Positions 9,602-21,972 are shown, numbered from the stretch's first letter. The stretch: DNA of 32,099 bases from Opitutia bacterium Tous-C10FEB (GCA_002304425.1 NEUY01000009.1:1-32099); one strand, 5' to 3'. Made by a program: numbers and translations. The notes: a model not told the origin generated them from the sequence alone.

Positions 9602-11794
9602 TTAAGTACGAGCCGGGCCCTTCGCATTGGTCTCGACGATCTTGGCGAGCTGCGAGTTCGGAACCTGGGCAAAGTGAGAAGGCGTGATGGAGGCGCTCGC
9701 TCTACCCTTCGATAATGAGCGAATGTCGGTGACATAACCGAAGAGTAACTCAAGAGGAACGTGCGCTGCAATGATGCACGCTCCCGATTTATTTTCCATG
9801 CTCTGAATCTGACCACGACGACGGTTGATGTCCCCCAACAGATCGCCTTGATACTCTTCTGGGGTTGTCACCTCGACGCCCATGATAGGCTCGAGCAAAA
9901 TTGGCCCAGCCTGCTTCATCGCATCCTTAAAAGCGAAAATGCCTGCCATTTTAAATGCGAGCTCCGACGAATCGACCTCGTGAAAGGAACCATCGGTGAT
10001 ACGAATAATCACGTCCACAACCGGAAACCCAGCAACAACTCCATTATTTGAGCCTTCCAAAATACCTTCGGTCGCCGGCTTGATAAATTCCTTAGGAATT
10101 GAACCACCGACCGTCTCATTGATAACTTCGACGCCCTTACCTTTTACGTTAGGCTCGAGCTTAATAACAACGTGGCCGTATTGGCCCTTACCGCCAGACT
10201 GACGGATAAATTTACCTTCACCATCAGCAGCCTTGGCGATTGTTTCGCGATAGGCGATCTGCGGCTTACCCGAGGTAGCCTCGACCTTAAATTCACGCTT
10301 CATGCGATCGCGAATAATATCAAGATGCAGCTCGCCCATGCCGGCGATAATGATCTGACCCGTATCTTGATCTGTTTTAACGCGAAGGGTAGGATCTTCT
10401 GCTACTAAGCGCTGCAAAGCCATGCCCATTTTCTCTTGGTCAGCCTTTGAATTAGGCTCGATCGACATCGCGATGACCGGCTCGGGAAAAGAAGGTGGCT
10501 CCAGACGAATATCAAAATCTTCGTCGCAGAGCGTATCGCCTGTAATAACATCTTTCACGCCAACGACGGCACAAATATCGCCAGAGTAAGCCATATCAAT
10601 ATCTTCGCGCTCGATCGCGCGCATTAATACAAGCCGAGAAACGCGTTCGCTGCGGCGAGTCCGCGGATTATAAACGGCCATACCGCGAGGTAATGTGCCA
10701 GTGTACACACGGAAGAATACCAGCTTACCAACAAAGGGGTCCGTCCAAAGTTTGAAGGCTAGACCAGCGAGCTTGCTCTTATCGTTAACGACGGCTTGCA
10801 CAGGCTGTCCGTCACTATCTTGACCCTGCATCGGCGGAACATCGATGGGGCTTGGAAGATAATTAACCACACAATCGAGGAGACGCTGCACCCCTTTTTT
10901 CTTAAACGCAGAGCCAGGAATAACCCCAGTAAACTGAAGGGAAATGGTAGCCTTACGCACTCCGAGCAAAAGCTCCGGCACGGAAATTTCTTGGCCGTTC
11001 AGGTATTTTTCCGCAATGACATCATCAAAATCACAAACAGCCTCAATGAGTTTATCTCGGTACTCTTTGACCTGCGCCTTCATATTGGCAGGAACCTCGC
11101 TCGTAATCGGATTCATTCCGAGTGGGTCCGTCGTGTCGTCAAAAATGTAGGCAATTTGCTGCACTAAATCGATGAGGCCGGTAAAATTCTCCTCAGCGCC
11201 AATGGGCAGGAAGAGAGGATGAGCGTTAGCCTTGAGCTTCTCGCGCATTTCCTCGACTGCTCGGAAGAAATTAGCCCCCGTGCGGTCCATTTTATTAATG
11301 AAGGCAACGCGAGGAACTTTGTATTTGTTGGCTTGGCGCCAAACAGTCTCAGACTGAGGCTGCACTCCAGCTACTGCGCAAAATACGGCTACCGCCCCAT
11401 CAAGAACGCGCAAGGAACGCTCGACCTCAGCGGTAAAATCCACGTGGCCTGGTGTGTCGATAATATTGATGCGCTGCTTGATCCCTTTCCAAGGGCCCCA
11501 AGAGGCATTCCAAGCACAAGAAATGGCCGCGGCCGTGATTGTGATTCCGCGCTCGCGCTCTTGCTCCATCCAGTCGGTTACGGTGGTGCCCTCGTGGACT
11601 TCGCCCATCTTATGGACGGCACCAGAATAAAATAAAATACGCTCAGTCGTGGTCGTCTTGCCCGCATCAATGTGCGCAGCGATGCCAATATTACGGGTCC
11701 ACTCGAGAGGGAAAGGACGATCTTTGGAGTTAACCGGCGAGATATTCGCTTTATCGGTAACGACAATAATACTAGGTGAGGCAGAGACAGACAT
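9602..11794 (-). CDS. fusA: Elongation factor G
   Basis: 730 aa; AAHIDAGKTTTTERIL, EQERERGITIT, IDTPGHVDFT, FINKMDR motifs; ~25 aa N-terminal extension before the G domain. Confidence 0.97.
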   Translation of the reverse strand: MSVSASPSIIVVTDKANISPVNSKDRPFPLEWTRNIGIAAHIDAGKTTTTERILFYSGAVHKMGEVHEGTTVTDWMEQERERGITITAAAISCAWNASWGPWKGIKQRINIIDTPGHVDFTAEVERSLRVLDGAVAVFCAVAGVQPQSETVWRQANKYKVPRVAFINKMDRTGANFFRAVEEMREKLKANAHPLFLPIGAEENFTGLIDLVQQIAYIFDDTTDPLGMNPITSEVPANMKAQVKEYRDKLIEAVCDFDDVIAEKYLNGQEISVPELLLGVRKATISLQFTGVIPGSAFKKKGVQRLLDCVVNYLPSPIDVPPMQGQDSDGQPVQAVVNDKSKLAGLAFKLWTDPFVGKLVFFRVYTGTLPRGMAVYNPRTRRSERVSRLVLMRAIEREDIDMAYSGDICAVVGVKDVITGDTLCDEDFDIRLEPPSFPEPVIAMSIEPNSKADQEKMGMALQRLVAEDPTLRVKTDQDTGQIIIAGMGELHLDIIRDRMKREFKVEATSGKPQIAYRETIAKAADGEGKFIRQSGGKGQYGHVVIKLEPNVKGKGVEVINETVGGSIPKEFIKPATEGILEGSNNGVVAGFPVVDVIIRITDGSFHEVDSSELAFKMAGIFAFKDAMKQAGPILLEPIMGVEVTTPEEYQGDLLGDINRRRGQIQSMENKSGACIIAAHVPLELLFGYVTDIRSLSKGRASASITPSHFAQVPNSQLAKIVETNAKGPART

Positions 11795-11806
11795 GCTTAT
11801 AATTCC

Positions 11807-12280
11807 TTACCAGCGGAGATGAGCAAAGGCGCGATTCGCCTGGGCCATCTTATGCATCTCTTCCTTCTTCTTAACCACCGAACCCGTGTTGTTGTACGCG
11901 TCGATAATTTCTGCGGCGATAGCATCGCGCATTGGCGTACCCTTGCGGCCAGTTGCTGCATTAACCATCCAACGAAGAGCCAATGATTCTTGGCGCTCAA
12001 AAGATATTTCTACCGGCACCTGATACGTAGCCCCGCCAACGCGACGGCTCTTAACTTCCAGCTTGGGACGGGCATTCTCCATCGCCCCCATCAATAAATC
12101 AACCGGATCGCCCTTTTGCAGCTTTTCGCTTACGCGCTCAAAAGCACCGTAAACAATACGCTCAGCAAGCGTACGCTTACCGCTTTTCATAATTACATTA
12201 ATAAGATGAGTCACCAGAGCGCTGTTATAGCGAACATCTGAGACGGGAGGACGATGAGTAGCTCTACGGCGACGTGACAT
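11807..12280 (-). CDS. rpsG: 30S ribosomal protein S7
   Basis: 157 aa, MSRRRRATHRPPVSDVRYNSALVTHLINVIMKSGKR...RWMVNAA..R. Confidence 0.97.
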   Translation of the reverse strand: MSRRRRATHRPPVSDVRYNSALVTHLINVIMKSGKRTLAERIVYGAFERVSEKLQKGDPVDLLMGAMENARPKLEVKSRRVGGATYQVPVEISFERQESLALRWMVNAATGRKGTPMRDAIAAEIIDAYNNTGSVVKKKEEMHKMAQANRAFAHLRW

Positions 12281-12303
12281 GGCGGCTTAAAAAAGAACGA
12301 GGG

Positions 12304-12690
12304 TTAGGAGGCCTTAACGGCTTTCGGGCGCTTAACGCCGTACTTGGAGCGGGACCGACGGCGCTTCTCAACACCAGTAGCGTCGAGAGTACCGCGTACA
12401 ATATGGTAGCGAACGCCGGGAAGATCCTTCACGCGGCCGCCGCGCACGAGCACAATAGAATGCTCCTGCAAATTATGCCCTTCATCAGGGATATAGGAAA
12501 TGACCTCAACGCCGTTAGTTAGGCGAACTTTGGCAACCTTACGGATAGCCGAATTAGGTTTCTTGGGCGTACGGGTCATGACCTGCACGCAAACGCCGCG
12601 CCGGAAGGGATTACCCTGCAACGCCGGAGCCTTGGACTTCGCAACAATCCGGCGACGTCCTTTTCTCACGAGTTGGTTGATGGTTGGCAT
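12304..12690 (-). CDS. rpsL: 30S ribosomal protein S12 (start [13 protein letters not shown])
   Basis: [16 protein letters not shown]...[65 protein letters not shown] at 12690. Confidence 0.97.
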   Translation of the reverse strand: MPTINQLVRKGRRRIVAKSKAPALQGNPFRRGVCVQVMTRTPKKPNSAIRKVAKVRLTNGVEVISYIPDEGHNLQEHSIVLVRGGRVKDLPGVRYHIVRGTLDATGVEKRRRSRSKYGVKRPKAVKAS

Positions 12691-13253
12691 GTGGTATGAT
12701 GGAAGGTTTGAAAAAGGGGAAAGGGGCGCGGAACCTACCGGAGGCGAAGCCCCCCGCAAGCACTATTTCGCGCTTTATATAGAAAAACAAATTCAAGGAG
12801 AAATTACCCGGAATTTATCTCACAGAGACCTAAGCAGTTTAGCTGCTGAGGCCCGATTAACGAACCGAACGTTAAGAAAAACATGTCACTTACTCGCACT
12901 TCAAGTGCTAAATTATGAAAAATGAAGAAAAGTTGTTCACAATCGACTGCAACCCAGCCCAAACCAACTTGCTGGCTCCCCTTAACCTGCCGATCGATCG
13001 GAATCAAATAAGGTAAATTATCACGCCCCTTTTTATCCCGCTACTACATTGCGTAATTAGATCAGATATTTCCCGACAAAAATCATCCAATCGCAAGGCC
13101 TACGATGAGGCTAACGAGACAAACCTGAGACCGAACCGTTTCGTGCTCTGGGTCCTCCTCGCGATTCCTTGAAAGCTGGAGAAAACGCTGACTAGCTGCC
13201 GGCATTTTCAAAATACCCTAGCGTTCGCTTTGCTTGAAATGCTAAATTTTTTA

Positions 13254-13290
13254 GCAAAAAAAGCCGCGAATTTTCATTCGCGGCTTAGAA
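13254..13290 (-). terminator. Intrinsic terminator downstream of rpoC
   Basis: Perfect 10-bp stem AAGCCGCGAA (13261-13270) / TTCGCGGCTT (13277-13286), 6-nt loop; on the minus strand followed by TTTTTTT (13262-13256). T-run also on the plus side, so possibly bidirectional. Confidence 0.85.
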
Positions 13291-13308
13291 TTTTTTATCT
13301 GCGACCAC

Positions 13309-16300
13309 TCAGCTAGCAGCAGCTACAGTCTTTGGTGTTTCGTCCATCGGAATTTCACCACCGAGAGGGAGCGTTACCTTGAGCTTCTTGTAACCAGGCC
13401 AGCCCGTGCCAGCAGGAATCAAGTGACCCATGATAACATTTTCCTTGAAGCCCTTGAGGTGGTCGACCTTGCCCAGCGTCGAAGCATCAGTTAAGACGCG
13501 AGTCGTCTCTTGGAAAGAAGCGGCGGAGATGAAACTCTCTGTCTCAAGCGAGGCCTTAGTAATGCCCAAGAGGATCGGCTCAGCTTCGGCGGGTTTACCA
13601 CCAGCCGCGTCGATACGCTTGTTTTCGCGCAAGAATGCCACCCGATCAATTTGCTCACCCCAAAACCACTCGGTATCACCTGGATCAGAAATGCGTACCT
13701 TGCGGAGCATCTGACGGATGATGACCTCGATATGCTTATCGTTGATCGTAACACCTTGAAGACGATAGACTTCCTGAACTTGTCCGATAAGAAATTCGTA
13801 CAATGCAGTTGGTCCGAGAATCTCAAGAATCTCGTGTGGATCAGCTGAGCCTTCTGTCAAATGTTGGCCCTTATGAACTACATCGCCAGCCTGCACGATG
13901 ATATGCTTACCGTGCGGGATAAGATGCTCTTCCTCGGAGCCAGCCTCTTCATGGCGAACCACGAGCTTGCGCTTGCCACGAATTGATCCTTCAAACGAAA
14001 CGACACCTTCAATACGCGCCATTTCGGCGGCTTCCTTTGGACGGCGAGCTTCAAAGAGCTCAGCCACACGGGGAAGACCGCCCGTAATATCCTTGGTGAC
14101 AGAGGCCTGACGAGGCGTCTTAGCCAGCAAGGCGCCTGGGGTGATAATGTCACTTTCTGCGACAGAGATCTGCGCCCCAGTAGGAATTGAATAAGCGGCA
14201 ACCGGTTTCCCGTGGTCGTCGCGAACCTCAATCTGCGGATTAAGATCTTCTTTGTGTTCGATAACTACAGTCGCAATGCGGCCAGTGGACTCGTCGAGCT
14301 CACGCTTAACCGTTACCCCTGGGATCATATCCTTGAAGTGCAGCGTACCGGCTTTCTCAGAGAGGACTGGAATGTTGTAAGGATCCCATTGGGCAATCGT
14401 ATCACCCTTCGTAACTTTCGCCCCGTCGGTGACCGACAGGAAGGTGCCAACCACGATGGGGTAGGACTCTAGCTCGCGATCATTTTCATCAATAATCAGG
14501 AGTGAACCAGTCTTGTTGAGAACGATATTGAAGCCTTCTGCCGTCTGTACGAGCCGAAGGCCGCGATATTTAACGAGACCGGAATTACGGACCTTGATTT
14601 CAGGGTTCTTAGAACCAGCAGAGGCAACGCCACCGATGTGGAACGTGCGCATGGTGAGCTGCGTACCAGGTTCACCAATAGACTGCGCGGCAATGATACC
14701 AACGGAGTCACCAATTTTTGCCACTTTATTGGTGGCGGGGTTGATGCCGTAAGATTTGGCGTCGATGCCCTGTTCACTGGTAGAAGTGAGTGGAGAAAGC
14801 ACTTTGACGCGCTCAATGCCCGAGTCTTCAATGCGTTTGGAGAATTCCTCTGTAATAAGTTCGCCGGCATCAACAATAGTTTTAGTCGGATTGAGTGGAT
14901 CGAAGATATCGTCGGCGGAGAAGCGACCTACGATGCGCTCCGCCAGGGTCACCAACATGGTTTCGCCTTCGAAAATAGCTTTCTTCCAGATACCATCGCG
15001 AGTGCCACAATCCTCTTCAGTGACGACAGCGTCCATAGCCACATCGCAAAGCTTACGCGTCATGTAACCAGCGTCAGCCGTCTTGAGCGCCGTATCAGCT
15101 AGACCCTTACGGGCACCGTGCGTGGAGATAAAGTATTCAAGCACAGTGAGACCTTCGCGAAACGAGGACAGGATCGGGCGCTCAATGATTTCGCCGGAAG
15201 GCTTAGCCATTAACCCGCGCAGGCCGCACAATTGACGAACCTGCTGCTTGTTACCGCGTGCGCCCGAGTCCATCATGATATAGACTGGATTAACCTCAGG
15301 CTTGCCGTCATTGTTTTCGAGCTTGGCAAAGACAGCTTTCGCGATGCGGTCGGTCGCACCGGTCCAGATATCGATGATCTTGTTATAGCGCTCACCGGAG
15401 GTAATAATGCCCTTTTTATATTGGGATTCGACCTCGTCGACCTTCTTACGGGCATCATGCACGATCTCCTTCTTGTTCTCTGGGATAATCATGTCGTCGA
15501 TACCGATCGAGATGCCGGCCTGCATAGCGGTCTGGAAGCCTAGTTCCTTCAATCGATCGAGCGTTTCCACCGTCACGCGATCACCAGCAACCTTATACGT
15601 GTTGAGAATGAGATCGCCCAGCTTGCCCTTCGGCACTGGGAAATTAATGAAGCCCAATGCAGGTGGCCAAATTTCATTAAAGATTACTCGGCCCACGGTC
15701 GTACGAAGCACCTTACGCTCCTTGTTACCGTAAACAGTGTCCTTCTTGAAATCGGGGTTCGGCACCTCAATCCAGTCGTGCATTTTGAGGGCCCCATCGG
15801 CCTTAACATAAAGCACTTCTTGGAGACCAGAGAGCAATGGCACCCGTACGCCCTTCGCGGGCTTCGCGCGCGGCTCAATGGTGAGATAATAAGCACCCAA
15901 GACGATGTCTTGGGACGGAGTGAGGATCGGCTTACCCGAGGACGGCGAGAATATATTATTCGTCGACATCATCAGCAGCTTACATTCAAGGATGGCCTCG
16001 AGCGATAAGGGCACGTGGACAGCCATTTGGTCGCCGTCGAAATCTGCGTTGTAAGCGGTACAGACGAGTGGATGGACGCGGATCGAAGATCCCTCGATCA
16101 GCACTGGCTCAAAAGCTTGGATCGAAAGGCGGTGCAAGGTCGGCGCACGATTAAGCAACACCGGATGCCCCTTCGTAACTTCTTCGAGAATGTCCCATAC
16201 TTCTGGAGATTTCTTTTCAATCATCTTGCGCGCGCCGCGAACGGTGTGCACGAAACCGAGCTCCTTCAGGCGGCGAATGATGAATGGCTCAAAAAGGACG

Positions 16301-17436
16301 AGCGCCATTTTCTTAGGCAGGCCACACTGATGCAGCTTCAACTCTGGACCAATGACGATCACGGAACGACCAGAGTAGTCGACACGCTTACCGAGCAAAT
16401 TTTGCCGGAAACGACCCTGCTTGCCTTTCAGCATATCAGAGAGCGATTTCAGCGGACGATTACCCGCACCTGTTACCGGGCGGCCGTGACGACCGTTGTC
16501 AAACAAGGCGTCAACCGCTTCCTGCAACATACGTTTCTCATTATGAATGATAACGTCAGGCGTCTTAAGCTGCATCAAATTGCGCAGACGATTATTGCGA
16601 TTGATAACGCGGCGATAGAGATCGTTAAGATCGGAAGTCGCAAAGCGCCCCCCTTCGAGAGGAACTAACGGACGCAGATCGGGAGGGATAACTGGGAGCA
16701 CTTCGAGCACCATCCATTCGGGACGGGACTTGGAATTAATGAACCCGCCAATAACCTTCAGACGCTTCGAGAGTTTTTTCTTAATCTGCTTCGAGCGAGT
16801 GGCCCGCATGGTCTCATGCAGTTCAGCCACCACGGCGGGCATGTCGATTTGGATCAGGACATCACGGATAGCTTCGGCGCCCATTTTCGCAGTAAAGGCA
16901 TCCGCACCGTATTCTTCGACGGCCTGCTGGTGCTCTGTTTGCGTCAGCAACTGCTTAAGCAAGAGAGGAGTCTTGCCCGGATTAGTGACCATGAAATTCT
17001 CGTAATAAATCACCCGTTCGAGTGAGCGGGCGGTCATATCGAGCAACAGACCCAAGCGGCTGGGCATGCTCTTGAGAAACCAGATATGGGCAACAGGGAC
17101 CGCCAATTCAATATGCCCCATCCGCTCGCGACGGACGCGAGCAATAGTCACCTCAACGCCGCAACGATCGCAGACCACATCCTTGTATTTGATGCGTTTG
17201 TATTTACCGCATGCGCACTCATAATCACGCACTGGGCCAAAAATCTTTTGGCAAAAAAGACCGCCTGGCTCAGGCTTGAAAGTACGATAATTAATCGTCT
17301 CAGGATTTTTCACCTCTCCCTTCGACCAAGACCGAATGGTCTCAGGCGAGGCGACGGTAATAGAAACGTTGTCGAATGGATTTTCGTCCGAACCAAGGAC
17401 GGACCGGACTTCTTCACGGGCGTGTTCAGTGCTCAT
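13309..17436 (-). CDS. rpoC: DNA-directed RNA polymerase subunit beta'
   Basis: 1375 aa; [25 protein letters not shown], catalytic [37 protein letters not shown]. Confidence 0.98.
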   Translation of the reverse strand: MSTEHAREEVRSVLGSDENPFDNVSITVASPETIRSWSKGEVKNPETINYRTFKPEPGGLFCQKIFGPVRDYECACGKYKRIKYKDVVCDRCGVEVTIARVRRERMGHIELAVPVAHIWFLKSMPSRLGLLLDMTARSLERVIYYENFMVTNPGKTPLLLKQLLTQTEHQQAVEEYGADAFTAKMGAEAIRDVLIQIDMPAVVAELHETMRATRSKQIKKKLSKRLKVIGGFINSKSRPEWMVLEVLPVIPPDLRPLVPLEGGRFATSDLNDLYRRVINRNNRLRNLMQLKTPDVIIHNEKRMLQEAVDALFDNGRHGRPVTGAGNRPLKSLSDMLKGKQGRFRQNLLGKRVDYSGRSVIVIGPELKLHQCGLPKKMALVLFEPFIIRRLKELGFVHTVRGARKMIEKKSPEVWDILEEVTKGHPVLLNRAPTLHRLSIQAFEPVLIEGSSIRVHPLVCTAYNADFDGDQMAVHVPLSLEAILECKLLMMSTNNIFSPSSGKPILTPSQDIVLGAYYLTIEPRAKPAKGVRVPLLSGLQEVLYVKADGALKMHDWIEVPNPDFKKDTVYGNKERKVLRTTVGRVIFNEIWPPALGFINFPVPKGKLGDLILNTYKVAGDRVTVETLDRLKELGFQTAMQAGISIGIDDMIIPENKKEIVHDARKKVDEVESQYKKGIITSGERYNKIIDIWTGATDRIAKAVFAKLENNDGKPEVNPVYIMMDSGARGNKQQVRQLCGLRGLMAKPSGEIIERPILSSFREGLTVLEYFISTHGARKGLADTALKTADAGYMTRKLCDVAMDAVVTEEDCGTRDGIWKKAIFEGETMLVTLAERIVGRFSADDIFDPLNPTKTIVDAGELITEEFSKRIEDSGIERVKVLSPLTSTSEQGIDAKSYGINPATNKVAKIGDSVGIIAAQSIGEPGTQLTMRTFHIGGVASAGSKNPEIKVRNSGLVKYRGLRLVQTAEGFNIVLNKTGSLLIIDENDRELESYPIVVGTFLSVTDGAKVTKGDTIAQWDPYNIPVLSEKAGTLHFKDMIPGVTVKRELDESTGRIATVVIEHKEDLNPQIEVRDDHGKPVAAYSIPTGAQISVAESDIITPGALLAKTPRQASVTKDITGGLPRVAELFEARRPKEAAEMARIEGVVSFEGSIRGKRKLVVRHEEAGSEEEHLIPHGKHIIVQAGDVVHKGQHLTEGSADPHEILEILGPTALYEFLIGQVQEVYRLQGVTINDKHIEVIIRQMLRKVRISDPGDTEWFWGEQIDRVAFLRENKRIDAAGGKPAEAEPILLGITKASLETESFISAASFQETTRVLTDASTLGKVDHLKGFKENVIMGHLIPAGTGWPGYKKLKVTLPLGGEIPMDETPKTVAAAS

Positions 17437-17468
17437 TGTGCTTTTTGTTCCGAGGATAATGTTGAAGG

Positions 17469-20400
17469 TTAGCGACTGCCGCCGAGGGCTTCGCCAAGCG
17501 CGGTACGCTTAGCGAGTTTGATATCGAGGCCAAGGGCTTGCATTTCCTTGACCAAAACGTTGAACGATTCAGGCGTACCAGCACTCAAGGTATTATCGCC
17601 CTTGACGAGCGATTCATAGATCTTGGTGCGTCCGTTAACGTCATCGGATTTGACCGTGAGGAGCTCTTGCAGCGTATGCGCCGCGCCATAAGCCTCGAGC
17701 GCCCATACTTCCATTTCCCCGAAACGTTGACCACCGTATTGAGCTTTGCCGCCCAACGGTTGCTGCGTTACTAGCGAGTAAGGGCCGACGGCGCGCGCGT
17801 GAATCTTATGCGACACCAGATGGTTCAACTTCATCATGTAGATGTAGCCGACAACCACCTCTTGATCGAGTTTCTCGCCAGTGCGACCATCATGAAGCGG
17901 GCTCTTGCCCGACATTGGAAGGTTAGCTTCCTTGAGGTAGCCACGCACCTTACTTTCAGGAATACCGTCAAACACTGGGGTGGCGACCTTGATGCCTAAT
18001 TTTTTGCAGGCCCATCCAAGGTGGGTTTCAAGCACTTGGCCTACATTCATACGTGAAGGCACGCCAAGTGGGTTAAGGCAAATTTCGATGGGAGTTCCAT
18101 CGGGCAAAAACGGCATGTCTTCTTCAGGGACAATCTTGGCGACCACACCCTTGTTGCCATGACGGCCGGCCATTTTATCTCCGACCTCAAGTTTTTGCTT
18201 AGTGGCGATATAAACTTTTACCGTTTTGATCACACCAGGGCCATTTTCGTCGCCCGTTTCAATGGTCGCAATCTTGCGTTCGCGATCGCCTTCCAGCTCA
18301 TCGAATTTCGATTGGAAGGAAGCGATAATCTCCATGATCTTAATGCGAACAGGGGAAGGATCGATTTCGATATGCTTCGCCACGGCCGCCAATTTACGGA
18401 GTAAGGTTTTGGTGATTTTGCGGTTGGCGGGAATGATAATTTCCCCCGTTTGTCCGTTAATTACGTCGAGCGGAATTTTTTCGCCGAGCAAGATATTAGA
18501 AAGCGCTTCAGTTAATTGCTCCCGCAATTTATCCATCTGCGTTTTATAATCTTCCTGAATCTGCTTTACTTGCCGACGACGATCGGACGGAGAGAGGCGG
18601 TCACGTTCAGCATCGAGACGACTGGTCGAGACCTTCACATCCATGATGATCCCGTTCACCCCTGATGGAACAATGAGTGATGTATCTTTAACATCAGCAG
18701 CCTTTTCGCCGAAGATAGCGCGCAAGAGCTTCTCTTCTGGCGCAAGCTCGGTCTCAGATTTAGGCGTGATTTTACCGACGAGAAGATCGCCAGGTTTAAC
18801 CTCAGCCCCGATACGAATAACCCCGTTATGGTCGAGATGCTTAAGCGCTTCTTCCCCAATATTAGGAATATCACGCGTAATTTCCTCCGGCCCGAGCTTA
18901 GTGTCGCGGGCGATAACTTCAAACTCCTGAACGTGAATCGAGGTAAAGATATCCTCTTTGAGCACTTTCTCAGAAATCAAAATCGCATCTTCGAAATTGT
19001 AACCATTCCAAGGCATGAAACCAACGAGCACGTTGCGCCCGAGAGCCAATTCTCCGTGATCAGTAGATGGACCATCAGCGATGCACTCGCCTTTCTTAAC
19101 TTTCTGGCCCTTCTTTACGATCGGACGCTGACTGAAACAGGTGCCAGCATTAGAGCGCATAAACTTACGCAGCTCATACACAAAAACATGATTTTTGGGA
19201 TCGTGCTTAGGGTGGCGAGGCAACTCACCATCCTTGGTCACAATGATTTGCTTGGCGTCGACCGAGGCAACTAACCCAGCCTCTTCAGCAATGACTACTG
19301 TTTTGGAGTCACTGGCGAGACGAGCCTCAAGACCAGTGCCCACGAAGGGTGCCTCAGTCTGCAAAAGTGGAACACCTTGGCGTTGCATGTTCGAGCCCAT
19401 GAGCGCGCGATTAGCGTCATCATGTTCAAGAAACGGGATCAGCCCAGCAGCGACAGAGACCACCTGCTTAGGCGAAACATCCATCAAATCGACTTCTTCA
19501 GCCGAAACTTCGAGGAAATTGCCAGAATGGCGGGCGGTAACCTTGCCGACATAGTGTCCTTTACTATCAACTTCAGCATTAGCCTGAGCAATCGTCTTGC
19601 CTTCCTCTTGGTCAGCGGTGAGGTAGACTACTTTGTCAGAAACGCGGCCTTTCTCCACAACGCGATAAGGGGATTCAATGAAGCCGAATTCGTTAACCCG
19701 AGCGTACGTCGAGAGTGAATTGATGAGACCAATATTCGGACCCTCGGGCGTCTCAATCGGACAAATTCGTCCATAGTGAGAAGGATGAACATCGCGCACT
19801 TCAAAGCCTGCGCGCTCACGATTCAAACCGCCAGGCCCGAGCGCAGATAACCGGCGCTTGTGTGTGAGTTCGGCCAGAGGATTAATCTGGTCCATGAATT
19901 GAGAAAGCTGACTGCGCGCGAAGAAATCGCGAATAACCGTCGTCAGCGCCTTTGGATTGATCAGCTTCTGCGGCGTGATCGAGTCCACGCTCTGGTCATA
20001 AAGTGTCATCCGCTCACGAACCAAGCGTTCCGTACGAGAAAGACCGACCCGACATTGATTGGCGAGTAATTCGCCCACGGTGCGCACGCGGCGCGATCCA
20101 AGGTGATCGATATCATCGACGATTCCGTCGCTTTTCTTCAAGCGCACCAGATATTTGGTAGCGGCTACAATGTCGGCGCTATCCAAAATACGGTTTTCAA
20201 GATCCATCTTCAAATCGAGCTTTTGATTGATCTTGTAACGACCAACACGGCCGAGGTCATAGCGCTTCGGATCAAAAAATAACCGCTTGAGCAAAGCCTT
20301 AGCATTCGCAGGTGTTGGCGGCTCGCCTGGACGGAGTTTTTTATAAACTTCCTTCAGCGCCTCCTCCTCATTGCGGGTAGGATCTTTTTTGAGCGCGCGA

Positions 20401-21263
20401 ATGATCGCGCCCTCGTCTGCAGTGGTATCAATGACCCGCATCGACTTGATGTCGTGTTTCTCAAAGGTTCGAACAATTGCCTTGGTTAGCGGCTCAAATG
20501 CACGCGCCAGCACAACACCCTTCTGCGCATCAATCACATCCTCAACGAGAGCCAGCGTCGACACATTATCGAGGTCTAGAGCCTTGCTGACCTTTAAATC
20601 CTGAATGGTATAAAACAGATTGAGAATATCGAGATCGTTACTGAAGCCGATCGAGCGCAGCAGGGTTGTGATCAAAAATTTACGACGACGCCGACGACGG
20701 TCGAGGTAAACATAAAGTAAATCATTGTTATCAAATTGCACCTCCAACCAAGTCCCGCGGTCAGGAATGATACGAAAAGAGTGCAACAGCTTGCCGTTGG
20801 GATGGGTCGCAACCTCAAAGCAAATACCAGGTGAACGATGAAGCTGCGAAACCACAACCCGCTCAGCGCCATTGATGATAAAAGATCCGCGTTCGGTAAC
20901 CATAGGAATATCACCCATGAAAATCTCTTCATCTTTAATGAAATCCTCTTCGCGCAAGCGCAGTTTGACGTAGAGCGGCACGGCGTATGTGACCCCCTCG
21001 CGCAAACACTCAATCTCAGAGCTCTTAGGCTCGCCGATTGTGTAGGAGACGTATTCGAGCGTTAGACGCTCATCGTAAGAATGGATAGGAAAGACTTCCT
21101 TAAAAACGGCCTCTAGGCCGTAAGGCTTGCGCTGCTTCTCTGGGGTATCTTTTTGGAGATACTCGAGATAGGAGCTAATCTGCAGCTCAATAAGGTTGGG
21201 CGGCTGAATGACTTCGCGGAGTTTGCCGAAGTTAATGCGTTCGGTATGAGTGCGGTCGGCCAT
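17469..21263 (-). CDS. rpoB: DNA-directed RNA polymerase subunit beta
   Basis: 1264 aa; [99 protein letters not shown]. Confidence 0.98.
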   Translation of the reverse strand: MADRTHTERINFGKLREVIQPPNLIELQISSYLEYLQKDTPEKQRKPYGLEAVFKEVFPIHSYDERLTLEYVSYTIGEPKSSEIECLREGVTYAVPLYVKLRLREEDFIKDEEIFMGDIPMVTERGSFIINGAERVVVSQLHRSPGICFEVATHPNGKLLHSFRIIPDRGTWLEVQFDNNDLLYVYLDRRRRRRKFLITTLLRSIGFSNDLDILNLFYTIQDLKVSKALDLDNVSTLALVEDVIDAQKGVVLARAFEPLTKAIVRTFEKHDIKSMRVIDTTADEGAIIRALKKDPTRNEEEALKEVYKKLRPGEPPTPANAKALLKRLFFDPKRYDLGRVGRYKINQKLDLKMDLENRILDSADIVAATKYLVRLKKSDGIVDDIDHLGSRRVRTVGELLANQCRVGLSRTERLVRERMTLYDQSVDSITPQKLINPKALTTVIRDFFARSQLSQFMDQINPLAELTHKRRLSALGPGGLNRERAGFEVRDVHPSHYGRICPIETPEGPNIGLINSLSTYARVNEFGFIESPYRVVEKGRVSDKVVYLTADQEEGKTIAQANAEVDSKGHYVGKVTARHSGNFLEVSAEEVDLMDVSPKQVVSVAAGLIPFLEHDDANRALMGSNMQRQGVPLLQTEAPFVGTGLEARLASDSKTVVIAEEAGLVASVDAKQIIVTKDGELPRHPKHDPKNHVFVYELRKFMRSNAGTCFSQRPIVKKGQKVKKGECIADGPSTDHGELALGRNVLVGFMPWNGYNFEDAILISEKVLKEDIFTSIHVQEFEVIARDTKLGPEEITRDIPNIGEEALKHLDHNGVIRIGAEVKPGDLLVGKITPKSETELAPEEKLLRAIFGEKAADVKDTSLIVPSGVNGIIMDVKVSTSRLDAERDRLSPSDRRRQVKQIQEDYKTQMDKLREQLTEALSNILLGEKIPLDVINGQTGEIIIPANRKITKTLLRKLAAVAKHIEIDPSPVRIKIMEIIASFQSKFDELEGDRERKIATIETGDENGPGVIKTVKVYIATKQKLEVGDKMAGRHGNKGVVAKIVPEEDMPFLPDGTPIEICLNPLGVPSRMNVGQVLETHLGWACKKLGIKVATPVFDGIPESKVRGYLKEANLPMSGKSPLHDGRTGEKLDQEVVVGYIYMMKLNHLVSHKIHARAVGPYSLVTQQPLGGKAQYGGQRFGEMEVWALEAYGAAHTLQELLTVKSDDVNGRTKIYESLVKGDNTLSAGTPESFNVLVKEMQALGLDIKLAKRTALGEALGGSR

Positions 21264-21302
21264 GGAATTTCCCGTGTAGAGGTGAACTTAAAAAACAGAG
21301 GC

Positions 21303-21415
21303 TTAGCTATTCATGAATGAATAGCTAATTATGCGGCGCACGCGCGTGAGATCACGCTGTGCGGAAAGAACAAATGAAAAAAGCCGAAAGACAGGTCGCG
21401 GGTGGCCGCGACCTG
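21303..21415 (-). promoter_or_regulatory. Structured rplL-rpoB intergenic region: three consecutive hairpins (candidate attenuator / processing region)
   Basis: Inverted repeats CAGGTCGCGG-gtgg-CCGCGACCTG (21392-21415), CGCAC(gc)GCGTGA-ga-TCACGC(t)GTGCG (21337-21363), TTAGCTATTCAT-ga-ATGAATAGCTAA (21303-21328); the first is followed on the minus strand by TCTTTCGGCTTTTTTC. Confidence 0.6.
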
Positions 21416-21458
21416 CTCTGGTGAATTGAGATGATGAAGGAGCGAAATCTCCAAGTGG

Positions 21459-21839
21459 TTACTTGAGTTCCACTTTGGCCCCAGCGGCCTCAAGCTTCTT
21501 CTTGATTTCTTCCGCCTCGGCCTTGTTAACGCCTTCCTTGACAGGCTTGGGCGCACCTTCGACCAAATCCTTAGCCTCTTTCAGGCCCAGGCCGGTGATG
21601 GCGCGAACTTCTTTAATCGCGCCGATCTTGTTGGCCCCAGCCTCAAGGAGGACGACGGTGAATTCCGTCTTCTCTTCAGCGGCAGCAGCAGGGGCCGCGC
21701 CAGCGGCGGGGCCAGCGGCAGCAGCAGCGGCGGCGGAAACGCCCCACTTACCCTCGAGGTCTTTAACGAGGGCAGCGAGTTCGAGAATAGGCTGGGCGGA
21801 AAGCCATTCAATGACTTGGTCTTTAGTGATGTTGCTCAT
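21459..21839 (-). CDS. rplL: 50S ribosomal protein L7/L12
   Basis: [34 protein letters not shown] + Ala-rich hinge + [56 protein letters not shown] before ATG at 21839. Confidence 0.97.
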   Translation of the reverse strand: MSNITKDQVIEWLSAQPILELAALVKDLEGKWGVSAAAAAAAGPAAGAAPAAAAEEKTEFTVVLLEAGANKIGAIKEVRAITGLGLKEAKDLVEGAPKPVKEGVNKAEAEEIKKKLEAAGAKVELK

Positions 21840-21972
21840 GGTATTTTCTCCTGAAGCGACTAGCGGTTTCGATGGATGAAACACGTTTAAGGGACGTATC
21901 CCCTAGCCTACTTCTTTGGATATTTTATTTTCTCGGCTTACACCGAGGAAAAAGGGTTAAAGTAAGTAGAGG

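Noticed and set aside
12804-13007. 67 aa minus-strand ORF in the rpsL leader
   Set aside because: TTG start, no SD, no recognisable motif; more likely chance ORF in a regulatory leader.
16015-16668. 217 aa plus-strand ORF
   Set aside because: Lies antisense within rpoC; composition is a shadow of the RpoC coding strand, with no recognisable domain. The same applies to other antisense ORFs (e.g. 6433-7029, 4302-4607, 18828-19274).
21690-21740. Low-complexity GC-rich repeat ([19 protein letters not shown])
   Set aside because: This is the normal Ala-rich hinge of L7/L12, not an independent repeat element.
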